Source: an uncultured Clostridia bacterium (GTDB lineage Bacteria; Bacillota; Clostridia; Oscillospirales; Oscillospiraceae). Taken from it: a stretch of 16,528 nucleotides of DNA. The notes under the pieces are model-generated. The model saw only the letters and a list, made by a program, of their open reading frames with translations. It was not told the origin of the DNA and did not search any database. The first letter of the stretch is position 1. Every line of letters begins with the position of its first letter. Below are positions 5,712 through 13,027 of the stretch, piece after piece. A program made the position numbers and the translations under genes. Location: contig CAMWSZ010000020.1 in NCBI GenBank assembly GCA_947177005.1, positions 1 to 16,528 of the forward strand. Reading direction: 5' to 3'.

Positions 5712-6266
5712 GTGAAATATTTGATCGTTGTTGATATGCAAAAAGACTTTGTAGATGGTGCTCTTGGTACAAAAGAGGCGCAGGCGGTTGTCCAGAATGT
5801 TGCCAATAAAATTCTGAACTTTGACGGTAGATTCTGCGTCACGCTTGACACCCACCAGAAAGACTATCTGTCTACGCAGGAAGGCCGTATTCTTCCGGTT
5901 ATGCACTGCGTAGAGGACACAGATGGGTGGAAATTGGTTGAACCTATTTTTTCGGCATTTGATAAGCGGATATTAGAGGACGTTGTTGATGTGGAGTTCT
6001 TTATGAAACCCACGTTTGGTTCAACAAAACTGGGCGAGTTCTTGGTTTCCGCCAACAGCGTGGAGCCTATTGAAGAGGTTGTTCTGGTTGGGCTTTGCAC
6101 GGATATCTGCGTTATCTCCAATGTTCTACTTGTCAAAGCGTTTCTGCCGGAAGTCAAGGTGACAGTTGATGCCGCCTGCTGCGCAGGTGTAACACCCGAG
6201 AGTCACGCTAACGCTCTGCGGGCCATGCAGATGTGTCAGGTGCATATTCAGAATTGGGAGGGATAA
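5712..6266 (+). CDS. pncA: Nicotinamidase (isochorismatase-like hydrolase)
   Basis: Hydrolyses nicotinamide to nicotinate and ammonia in the cytoplasm. The 184-residue length fits the family. The catalytic triad is readable: Asp8 in VVDMQKDF, Lys99 in FMKPTFGS, and Cys133 in GLCTDICV with the usual preceding TD. Metal-site residues are present as Asp46 and His48 (TLDTHQKDY) and His65 (PVMHC). The GTG start at 5712 follows AAGGAGGA. It is the first gene of the NAD cluster, and its stop is two bases before the PRPP synthetase ATG, which points to coupled translation. Isochorismatase-type relatives with other substrates exist, but the NAD genes downstream favour nicotinamide. Confidence 0.88.
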   Translation: MKYLIVVDMQKDFVDGALGTKEAQAVVQNVANKILNFDGRFCVTLDTHQKDYLSTQEGRILPVMHCVEDTDGWKLVEPIFSAFDKRILEDVVDVEFFMKPTFGSTKLGEFLVSANSVEPIEEVVLVGLCTDICVISNVLLVKAFLPEVKVTVDAACCAGVTPESHANALRAMQMCQVHIQNWEG

Positions 6267-6268
6267 AA

Positions 6269-7096
6269 ATGATTTTGTTCAACGGAAAAGCAGTGAATCC
6301 TACAAAGTTTCCCGATGGAACATCGTCGTTTCGGTTCGACGTATCTGGCCTGGAGTGCCCCAGTATTCCAACAATTGACACGATTGAGTGGAAGTACGAT
6401 GGCGATCATGAATGTATCATTGTGTGGTATCTGGTCAAACAGATTCGCAGTATCTTGGGTCCGGCCATCCCCATCCAGCTCATGCTGCCCTATGTCCCCA
6501 ATGCCAGAATGGATCGGGTGAAGTCTGGCGATGAAGTGTTTACACTGAAGTGGTTTGCCGACTTCATCAATTCCATGAATTTCTGTCATGTTGCGGTACT
6601 TGATCCGCACTCCAACGTGGCCGCCACTCTCATCAACAACATCTACGTTATGTGGCCTGATGACTACATCAGGTCTGTAAAAGCCTTGCTTGAGGAAGAG
6701 TATGGGTGTCACGATCCGCTCATGTGCTATCCAGATGAAGGCGCTGCCAAACGCTATTCTGAACTGATGAAGGCCGAGTATATATTCGGCATCAAGCATC
6801 GGGACTGGCGCTCTGGAAAAATCGAGAGTCTGGAGCTGACTACTCCTGAAAAGGTATCAGGCCGCGATGTACTTATTGTAGACGATATCTGCTCTCGCGG
6901 CGGTACATTTACTCACACGGCAAGAGCTTTGAAGGAAGCTGGAGCTAATGATATCTACCTGTATGTTTCTCACTGTGAGAACAGCATTTTCAAAGGGTCA
7001 GTGCTGACAGATGGTTTGATTCGCCATGTCTTCACCACTAGCAGTATCTATCGTGGGGAGCACGAAAATATCACCGTAATCGGAGGGAAGGAGTAA
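6269..7096 (+). CDS. prs: Ribose-phosphate pyrophosphokinase (PRPP synthetase), phage type
   Basis: Makes phosphoribosyl pyrophosphate from ribose 5-phosphate and ATP; here it would feed the phosphoribosyltransferase two genes on. The 275-residue protein is shorter than the usual cellular enzyme (about 310-320) and resembles short phage versions. Visible motifs are FPDGT (14-18), corresponding to the F-DGE of the family; LPYVPNARMDR (73-83), the catalytic flexible-loop region; LDPHS (111-115); PDEGA (155-159); and the PRPP-binding loop VLIVDDICSRGGTF (201-214). The start is ATG 6269, because GGGAGGG lies just upstream; in-frame codons from 6233 overlap the previous gene. A cellular nucleotide-synthesis role is possible, but the operon argues for NAD salvage. 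Confidence 0.9.
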   Translation: MILFNGKAVNPTKFPDGTSSFRFDVSGLECPSIPTIDTIEWKYDGDHECIIVWYLVKQIRSILGPAIPIQLMLPYVPNARMDRVKSGDEVFTLKWFADFINSMNFCHVAVLDPHSNVAATLINNIYVMWPDDYIRSVKALLEEEYGCHDPLMCYPDEGAAKRYSELMKAEYIFGIKHRDWRSGKIESLELTTPEKVSGRDVLIVDDICSRGGTFTHTARALKEAGANDIYLYVSHCENSIFKGSVLTDGLIRHVFTTSSIYRGEHENITVIGGKE

Positions 7097-7177
7097 TACC
7101 AATCCTGGTAAACCAGGTTCATGTAAGATTGATAAGTGCATGGTAAAACTGTCTGTTACTGCGTGAAATTATTCAAT

Positions 7178-7194
7178 ACGAACTTCGGGTTTGT
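7178..7194 (+). other. UUCG-type hairpin between prs and the PP-loop gene
   Basis: The only sizeable gap in the NAD cluster (7097-7237) holds a hairpin ACGAAC-TTCGG-GTTTGT and a smaller CCTGGT/ACCAGG palindrome at 7104-7117. No T run follows, so readthrough is expected. It may set relative expression or mark a site of past deletion. Confidence 0.35.
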
Positions 7195-7252
7195 AGAAAG
7201 TAGCTTGGGAGGATTAGGCAGTTGACCTAAACCAGATATGGTTGTGGTCGGT

Positions 7253-8013
7253 ATGAAATACATAGCAAGCGTGAGCTTTGGCAAAGACTCTTTAGCGATG
7301 CTATTACGGATTATGGAAGAGAAGCTCCCATTGGATATTGTGGTCTTCTACAATACCGGAATGGAGTTTGAAGCGATATACCATATCAGAGACGAGATTA
7401 CTCCTTTGCTGTCCAAACATGGAGTAGAATTTGTGGAATTGCAGCCAGCAGAACCTTTTCTCTACTCTATGCTTGAGCGAAAAGTTGTGAGCAAGCAAAA
7501 GGAGAGCACTTCGGGTATGGGTGGTGCGGCGGGCTTTGCCGATGGGGAACAGCGAAGAAGACGACAGCGATTAAGAAGTTCAAGCAGTCTATCGATGGAG
7601 AGACGGTCGATTATGTCGGCATAGCGGCGGATGAAACAAAGAGATTTGAAAAAGAGAAGTCTCCTCAACGGCGGTTGCCATTAGTCGAGTGGGGTATGAC
7701 AGAAGCAGATTGTCTGCGATATTGTTATGAACATGGCTTTCACTGGATTGAAGAATCTTCCGTTTCCAGTAGCGGATATGTTGACCTGTACGAGATTCTT
7801 GACCGTGTTTCGTGCTGGTGCTGTACAAACAAAAATCTAAAAGAACTCAAGAATATCTACCAATATCTCCCAAAGTATTGGGATAGACTCAAAATACTGC
7901 AACGGAAAATCGAGAGACCGTACAAGGGGTACTATAAAGGAAAGCATCTCGGAGTATTCGAGTTGGAGGAGCGGTTCTCAAAGGAATTGAGGCTGATGAA
8001 TAACAAAGCATAA
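7253..8013 (+). pseudogene. PP-loop (PAPS-reductase-like) protein, frameshifted
   Basis: Two overlapping frames make one protein of about 253 residues if one base is restored. The first part has a PP-loop SVSFGKDSLAML (ATP pyrophosphatase signature) followed by VVFYNTGMEFE. The second part reads, in the next frame from about 7501, HFGYGWCGGLCRWGT, then DYVGIAADETKRFEKEK, PLVEWGMTEADCL and a late CWCC. This is the phosphoadenosine-phosphosulfate reductase-like family found in phages, which is often not a true PAPS reductase. The break is at CAAAAGG (7496-7502), where one A appears to be missing. ATG 7253 fits the family start; ATG 7238 is also possible. It sits inside the NAD operon, between prs and nadV, and its substrate is unknown. 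Confidence 0.75.
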
Positions 8014-8180
8014 TGAGATGGATTATTAACTACATTCGGTCACTATTTTGTAAACACGAGTGGGAGCTGGTTGGAAAAACATCCTGTTATATCGACTGGT
8101 TCCCAAAAGATATGCCAGTTGGATATATTGTCGTGTATCGCTGCTGGAAATGCGGATATGTCCAAAAAATCAAATATTGA
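8013..8180 (+). CDS. Mini zinc-binding protein, 55 residues
   Basis: A short frame whose ATG overlaps the stop of the PP-loop gene (TAATG), so it is likely translated by coupling. The N-terminus is hydrophobic and basic (MRWIINYIRSLF) followed by CKHEW, then an aromatic middle and CWKCGYVQ near the C-terminus. CxH plus CxxC gives one four-ligand zinc site. Proteins with this CKHEW...CxKCG layout are common small phage proteins of unknown function. It ends 24 bases before the phosphoribosyltransferase. Confidence 0.7.
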   Translation: MRWIINYIRSLFCKHEWELVGKTSCYIDWFPKDMPVGYIVVYRCWKCGYVQKIKY

Positions 8181-8204
8181 GTAAATGGAACAGGAGGAAA
8201 CAAT

Positions 8205-9707
8205 ATGATTCAGTATAATCCGCTGCTCTGCCTGGATTTTTACAAAACCGCCCATGCTGAGCAGTACCCGCAGACGTTGACAAAGATGGTCTCCTACTAT
8301 ACACCGCGTATGACCCGGCTGTCCGACACCGAAAAGGTTACGATGTTCGGTCTCCAGGCGTTTATCAATGAGTATCTTATCGAAGCATTCAACAAATTTT
8401 TCTTCAAGCGTTCCTTTGGGAAGGTGCTTTCGGAGTATAGACGTGTTCTTCTCTCCACGATTGGAACGACCGGAGTGGGAGAAAAACGTTTGAAGGATTT
8501 ATACAAATTAGGATACTTGCCTTTGGAGATTCGGGCTGTTCCGGAAGGCACCCGCACTGACATTAAGGTGCCGCAGATCGAAATCTCCAACACCCACCCG
8601 GATTTCGTATGGCTGGTCAATTCTATTGAGACTATGCTCTCCTGCACTATGTGGCATACTCAGATTTCCGCTGAGGTTGGATACCGCTATCGTAAAATTG
8701 TCAATGAATTTGCCGACCGCACCTGCGAAGACAGCGTTGCTCGGGCATAACTTCTCGGAGATTTCTCCATGCGTGGACAGGAGAGTGTCGAAAGCGCAAC
8801 GAAGAGTTCTGCGGCTTTCTGCCTGAGCTTCCTGAATACGGCTACTGTTCCCGCTATTTTGTGGCTGGAGAGCAACTACGGCTGCAATTGTGCTAAAGAA
8901 CCTGTGGCCTTTGGTGCGCTATCCACGGAACATAGCGTAATGTGTTCTAACTTTGCGATTGATGGCGATGAAATCTCGCATGTCCGCCGCCTGCTGACAG
9001 AGATTTATCCACATCAGAATTTTTCTATGGTCAGCGACAGCTACGACTATTGGGGATTGGTGGATAATATCCTGCCTCAACTTAAGGATGAAATCCTTGC
9101 TCACGATGGATGCCTGTCCATCCGTGGAGACAGCGGAGACCCCGTTGAAGTTGTCACGCAGACAGTGTTCAAACTGTGGGATATCTTTGGAGGCACCGAG
9201 AACAGCAAAGGCTACAAAGTGCTAGACCCGCACGTCAAAGCTTTGTACGGCGACAGCATCACGCCGCAGCGGTGTCGGCAGGTCTATGAAATTCTGGAGA
9301 GTAACGGCTTTGCTATCAATAATGTGGCTTTGGGCGTTGGGTCTTTCTCTATGCAATGTCTGGAGACCATCTGTGATGAAACCGTTCAAAAAGGCGTTCC
9401 GTCCTACGCTCCATATACTCGCGATACCTTTGGCATTGCTGTGAAGGCGACATATGCCGAGGATGCTGATGGAAAGCCAATTATGATCTTCAAAAATCCC
9501 AAGACTGATACCGGACATTTTAAGAAGTCGCAGCGCGGCTGCTGCCGTGTATTCAAAGACGGTGATGTATACACCTACGAGGACGGATTAACTTGGAATG
9601 AGGCTCAGGAAGGCAATGAACTTCGTCTCGTATTCAAAAATGGTGAGTTTATTCAAACATATACATTGGAGGAGGTTCGGCGAAATCTCCACGGGGATCA
9701 GTTCTAA
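8205..9707 (+). pseudogene. nadV: NAMPT/NadV-family phosphoribosyltransferase with in-frame TAA
   Basis: Joins PRPP to nicotinamide or nicotinate. The frame is continuous for 501 codons, matching the family length of about 490, except for TAA at 8748-8750 (codon 182). Before it: NPLLCLDFYKTAHAEQYP and IKVPQIEISN. After it: GDFSMRGQES, EHS (His243, the phosphorylated histidine), VVSDSYDYW-like VSDSYDYW, and SIRGDSGDP (Arg307, Asp309). The residue corresponding to human Asp219, which binds the nicotinamide amide group, is Ala213 (NTATVP in place of GTDTV). That, with pncA and nadE nearby, suggests nicotinate as substrate. Starts at ATG 8205 after AGGAGGA. If TAA is real, only the N-terminal third is made; an ATG at 8769 could restart, but would lack the N-terminal half of the active site. 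Confidence 0.88.
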
Positions 9708-9723
9708 AGAAAGAGGTGTGGAT

Positions 9724-10485
9724 ATGTTAGTTAATGCTAAGCAGACTAAAAATGAGATTGTTCAGTGGATTCGCGACTATTTTGCGGAGAACGGCCCCGA
9801 GTGCAGCGCCGTTGTTGGTATCTCCAGCGGAAAAGACAGCACAATCGTAGCTGCCCTGTGTGTTGAAGCGCTGGGTAGAGACAGGGTTTTCGGCGTGATG
9901 ATGCCAAACGGCGTTCAGTCCGACATCAATGATTCGGTTAATGTCGTCAACGCTCTTGGAATTCCCAATATGAAGGTCAACATCAGTGGCGCATACAGCA
10001 AACTGATGGCTGCTGTCAGTGCTGAACTCGAATGTGATGCCAGCGAACAGACTAAGGTCAACCTCCCGCCTAGGCTTCGTATGGCTACGCTTTATGCAGT
10101 TGCTCAATCCCTTCCCAACGGCGGGCGTGTGGCGAACACTTGTAATATGTCCGAGGATTATGTCGGATATTCTACCAAATTTGGCGACAGTGCGGGGGAC
10201 TTTAGCCCGCTTGCGAACCTTATGGTTCATGAGGTGCGGCAGATCGGATATGAACTGCCGATTCCCATGGAATTGGTAGATAAGACCCCAACGGATGGTC
10301 TGTGCGGCAAGACCGACGAGGATCATCTTGGCTTCACATATGCCCAGCTCGACGACTACATCATGAATGGAACGAGCGGGATCTTGTCTATCGATTCTGC
10401 TATCTATACGATGCACCAGCATAATTTGCATAAGCTGAATCTAATGCCGTCTTTTAGGCCGCAGAAACTGTGTGAAGCCGTCTAA
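9724..10485 (+). CDS. nadE: NAD synthetase, ammonia-dependent
   Basis: Converts nicotinate adenine dinucleotide, ATP and ammonia to NAD in the cytoplasm. The protein is 253 residues, the size of NadE lacking a glutaminase domain. The P-loop GISSGKDST spans residues 32-40. Further signatures are NLPPRLRMATLYAVAQ, NTCNMSEDYVGYSTKFGD with the following DFSPL, and TPTDGLCGKTDEDHLGFTYAQLDDYI. All are intact, unlike two of its upstream neighbours. The start is ATG 9724, behind AAAGAGGTG and 16 bases after the nadV stop. Needing a deamidated substrate, it fits the nicotinamidase at the head of the operon; the adenylyltransferase step is not encoded in this window. Confidence 0.92.
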   Translation: MLVNAKQTKNEIVQWIRDYFAENGPECSAVVGISSGKDSTIVAALCVEALGRDRVFGVMMPNGVQSDINDSVNVVNALGIPNMKVNISGAYSKLMAAVSAELECDASEQTKVNLPPRLRMATLYAVAQSLPNGGRVANTCNMSEDYVGYSTKFGDSAGDFSPLANLMVHEVRQIGYELPIPMELVDKTPTDGLCGKTDEDHLGFTYAQLDDYIMNGTSGILSIDSAIYTMHQHNLHKLNLMPSFRPQKLCEAV

Positions 10486-10513
10486 TGTATTAAGAATCGG
10501 AGGAGGTCTTTAG

Positions 10514-10908
10514 ATGGCCAATAAGCACAGCAGGCCAAAATTTTCTCCCATCATCAGCGATTTCGTAAAATGATGGAGGAAGCGGCCAAAGATTATGCTT
10601 GGAACTTTGAAGAAGTGGGTCGTATGGATAAGCTTACGCAGGACTACCTTCATAAGCTTGAACTTGACAACCTAAACTACAAAGAGCGGGCCAAAATAGC
10701 AACACAGATCACAAAATGCAGGCAGGCCCGGCGAGCGTGCAAAGATACCGTTGAGGTGCTGAAGCCGCTCGTGGAATTCCTTGAAAGCGACAGGGGCAGG
10801 AATCTATATAACCTGGTACGCGAAGCGCTCGGTAAGACCAGAAAGGTGGAAGAGCGTATGGAAACTCGCGTATACAGACCAAGAGTTCTGAAGGAGGAGT
10901 CTGTATGA
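10514..10908 (+). pseudogene. Small helical protein, probable 5' frameshift
   Basis: A strong AGGAGGTCTTTAG site precedes ATG 10514, but that frame stops after 19 codons. The main frame, open from about 10526, reads AQQAKIFSHHQRFRKMMEEA and on to 10908. Adding one base near 10523-10525 (AATAAGC) joins the two into a 131-residue protein starting MANK. Otherwise translation would have to begin at ATG 10570, giving 112 residues with no good ribosome site. The protein is highly charged and helical (DYLHKLELDNLNYKERAKIA; RRACKDTVEVLKPLVEFL) and is likely a coiled coil. It is followed by a four-base overlap with the next gene. Function unknown. Confidence 0.6.
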
Positions 10909-11090
10909 ATATTGTTTTCTGGCTTCTCATCGTCATCGTGCTGGTTCTGATCTGGTTCTGCCTTAGCTTTGCCTTTAAGGGCATCGGCGGAATCTGGTTG
11001 AAACTGTACAACGGTGCAAAGAAAGAAATCGAGGGTGATAAGCCCGAAAAATCGAAAGAATGTGAGGATGATTCATCAAATGAAAGGTAA
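10905..11090 (+). CDS. One-helix membrane protein, 61 residues
   Basis: The ATG overlaps the stop of the previous gene (GTATGA) and follows GAAGGAGGAG. Residues 3-26 form a strongly hydrophobic helix (FWLLIVIVLVLIWFCLSFAF), followed by a short Gly-rich turn and a charged cytoplasmic tail rich in Lys, Glu and Asp (KKEIEGDKPEKSKECEDDSS). It overlaps the start of the SPFH gene by 11 bases, so the two are probably co-translated and may form a membrane complex; this pairing is inferred from position only. Confidence 0.75.
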   Translation: MNIVFWLLIVIVLVLIWFCLSFAFKGIGGIWLKLYNGAKKEIEGDKPEKSKECEDDSSNER

Positions 11091-11976
11091 AATTGGTGCA
11101 ATTCTGCTGGCGCTGGTCATGGTCTTCGGCCTGATCGGTGCCATTATCTGTCTGGAGCGTGTTCCCGCTGGCTATGTCGGCGTGGTGTACAACATGAACG
11201 GCGGCGTGGATGGAGAGGTGCTGACTCAGGGATGGCATTTGGTCCCTCCGACCAAGAAGATCACTACATACTCAATCGGCATTGAGCAGTCTTATCTGAC
11301 CGCAGAGGATAAGGGAGATTCCAGAGAAGACGAGAGCTTCAGTATTCCTACATCCGACGGCAAGACCGTGCGTGTAAATCTTGAGTTCTCTTATCGTTTT
11401 GACGAAGGCAGCGTGGCGAGTACCTTCGTCACTTTTAAGGGCAAATCAGGCGAGACGATTAAAGACACATTCATCAAGCCGAAGGTTATCGCCTGGACGC
11501 AGGAGGTTTCCGCAAATTATCCGGTCACGGATATTTTTGGTGACAAGCGTACTGCTATCAATGCAGAACTTGATACCTACCTGCGGGAAAAATTTGATGT
11601 CTATGGTATTATCATCGATACGGTGAATTTTACCGACATTTCTGTTGACGCGGAGACAGCGGCTGCTATCCAGAAAAAGGTCACAGCGCAGCAGGAACTG
11701 GAACTGGCAAATATCGAAGCACAAACTGCAAAAATCCAAGCAGAGAAGGATAAGCAGGTTGCCGAGATTGCAGCTCAGCAGGCCATTGTTGAGGCCGAGG
11801 CTGCTGCAGAGGTCGTTCGCATTGAGGCTGAAGCTGAGGCTTCTGCCAATCAGAAGATCGCTGCATCGTTGACGCCAGAGCTGATTGAAAAGATCAAGTA
11901 CGAGCAGTGGAACGGCGTGGTGCCAAAGGTTACTTCATCCAGCGGCACCATTATCGACTTTGACAGTCTCGACTAA
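11080..11976 (+). CDS. SPFH/Band-7 (prohibitin-like) membrane protein
   Basis: A 298-residue member of the stomatin/prohibitin/flotillin superfamily, which form ring or cage assemblies on the inner face of membranes and act as scaffolds. An N-terminal membrane helix (residues 6-24, AILLALVMVFGLIGAIICL) leads into the Band-7 domain: VPAGYVGVVYNMNGGV, LTQGWHLVPP, IPTSDGKTVRVNLEFSYRFD and IIIDTVNFTDI. A long Ala/Glu/Gln coiled coil follows (about 195-265) and the tail ends IIDFDSLD. I chose ATG 11080; ATG 11068 is also possible but touches the GAGG site. It is the last gene before a double terminator, and so the promoter-distal member of the NAD-gene transcription unit. Confidence 0.88.
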   Translation: MKGKIGAILLALVMVFGLIGAIICLERVPAGYVGVVYNMNGGVDGEVLTQGWHLVPPTKKITTYSIGIEQSYLTAEDKGDSREDESFSIPTSDGKTVRVNLEFSYRFDEGSVASTFVTFKGKSGETIKDTFIKPKVIAWTQEVSANYPVTDIFGDKRTAINAELDTYLREKFDVYGIIIDTVNFTDISVDAETAAAIQKKVTAQQELELANIEAQTAKIQAEKDKQVAEIAAQQAIVEAEAAAEVVRIEAEAEASANQKIAASLTPELIEKIKYEQWNGVVPKVTSSSGTIIDFDSLD

Positions 11977-11985
11977 ACAGTAAAC

Positions 11986-12025
11986 GAACGGCCATAAACT
12001 TGTGCCCCGAGTCGCTTGGCCGTTC
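11986..12025 (+). terminator. Hairpin 1 after the SPFH gene
   Basis: Arms GAACGGCC (11986-11993) and GGCCGTTC (12018-12025) with a 24-base loop. It is the first of two consecutive hairpins behind the operon. With no T run it is weaker than the second. Confidence 0.5.
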
Positions 12026-12041
12026 TGACCAGACCGTCATA

Positions 12042-12093
12042 GAAAGCCTTCTTGCCTGTGGAGTTTCCACCACAGTGAGAAGGCTTTCTTTTC
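12042..12093 (+). terminator. Strong terminator closing the NAD/SPFH operon
   Basis: Arms GAAAGCCTTCT (12042-12052) and AGAAGGCTTTC (12078-12088), with an inner stem CTGTGG/CCACAG and a following TTTT. This is a convincing end for the transcript that starts upstream of 5712, since nothing comparable occurs inside the cluster. Confidence 0.85.
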
Positions 12094-12112
12094 GTAGAAA
12101 AGGACTGAATAT

Positions 12113-12424
12113 ATGAAAAAAGGGATTATGCAGCGAGATGCAATGCAATCACCCTCTCTGAGTCTGTCTCGAATGAGGAATGACGATGAAAATCCATACC
12201 AGAATCTTGCTAACGCTATTGTCTGCGTTGCGGCAGACGATTACCGCACAGCTTTATCAAACGGGGATAAGCCGCTGCTGTTTAGTCTGCAAAGCTTTTT
12301 TCGTTCGCAGTGGTGTGGGATACTTACCACTATTGATACAGAGTGCCTAATGGACGCTTTACACAAAGAATGCGAAGGGCGGATCGAAAAAGCAGGAGGT
12401 GTGTCTATTGTATGTAAGTATTAG
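12113..12424 (+). CDS. Unknown phage-type protein, 103 residues
   Basis: Begins after AAAAGGAC, 20 bases behind the terminator, so it is the first gene of a new unit. The core ENPYQNLANAIVCVAADDYR, then LQSFFRSQWCGILTTIDTECLMDAL, is of a type I associate with conserved small phage proteins (a helical domain with an FFRS.W..LT..D pattern) of unknown function. The N-terminal 25 residues are Ser/Met/Arg-rich and variable-looking. It overlaps the next gene by 17 bases, and the AGGAGG of that gene lies inside this one. Confidence 0.7.
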   Translation: MKKGIMQRDAMQSPSLSLSRMRNDDENPYQNLANAIVCVAADDYRTALSNGDKPLLFSLQSFFRSQWCGILTTIDTECLMDALHKECEGRIEKAGGVSIVCKY

Positions 12425-13007
12425 TAAAGGTAATGGAAAATTAGGGGTTATCCAAAGTGTATCCTTTCCATCCGGCATAACTTGCAGACAATGTGACTGC
12501 ATTAAGAAATGCTATGCACACAGAATAGAGCGTCTCCGACAAAATGTGGAGGCGGCGTATCAATCAAATCTGCGCGTATTGACCGAACAGCCGGATATCT
12601 ATTGGCGGGAAGTCGAAGCGGCTATTATGCTGTCTCGATTCTTCCGCTTTCATGTTTCCGGAGATATCCCTAATGAAATATACCTTTATCAAATGGTTGC
12701 GGTTGCAGAACGGAATATGCACTGCGAAATTTTGTGCTTTACAAAAAGGTTCGAGTTTGTTAATGAACTTTTTATGCGTGGAATTGCTGTCCCTAAGAAT
12801 CTGCATATCATTTTTAGCGCATGGCCAGGACTGGAAATGAGCAACCCGTATAATCTGCCTGAAGCCCATGTCAGGTTTCGGGACAAGACTACTACGGCGA
12901 GGGTAGACGCAAAGGAATGTAACGGAAACTGTACAGAGTGCGCAATAACGGATGGCGGATGCTGGTCTCTGGGGCTTGGAGAACAAGTTGTGTTTAATGA
13001 ACACTAG
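12408..13007 (+). CDS. GP88-like phage protein
   Basis: A 199-residue protein starting at TTG 12408, eight bases after AGGAGG; GTG 12399 is inside that site. It begins YVSISKGNGKLG and carries a cysteine cluster CRQCDCIKKCYAHR near residue 30, then YWREVEAAIMLSRFFRFHVSGDIP, CEILCFTKRFEFVN, HIIFSAWPGLEMSNP and a second cysteine group CNGNCTECAITDGGCWSL, ending GEQVVF. This matches my memory of the phage 'gene product 88' family. The two cysteine groups suggest metal or Fe-S binding, and the conserved SGD motif suggests an enzyme, but no activity is established to my knowledge. Confidence 0.78.
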   Translation: MYVSISKGNGKLGVIQSVSFPSGITCRQCDCIKKCYAHRIERLRQNVEAAYQSNLRVLTEQPDIYWREVEAAIMLSRFFRFHVSGDIPNEIYLYQMVAVAERNMHCEILCFTKRFEFVNELFMRGIAVPKNLHIIFSAWPGLEMSNPYNLPEAHVRFRDKTTTARVDAKECNGNCTECAITDGGCWSLGLGEQVVFNEH

Positions 13008-13027
13008 GGGAGATTAGGAGGAATTTT

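Noticed and set aside
8748..8750. Genome-wide recoding of TAA
   Set aside because: Most other genes here end in TAA or TGA at places that fit their family lengths and neighbours, so a changed genetic code is not supported.
9727..10431. Minus-strand open frame (234 codons) opposite nadE
   Set aside because: nadE on the plus strand has all family motifs; the antisense frame has no recognisable pattern.
5712..10485. A nicotinate/nicotinamide mononucleotide adenylyltransferase in the cluster
   Set aside because: Searched for by eye (HxGH-type motif near an N-terminus) and not found in any frame; the step must be supplied by the host or from outside the window.
12564..13004. Minus-strand open frame opposite the GP88-like gene
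   Set aside because: The plus strand carries conserved cysteine groups and a good ribosome site; the antisense frame has neither.
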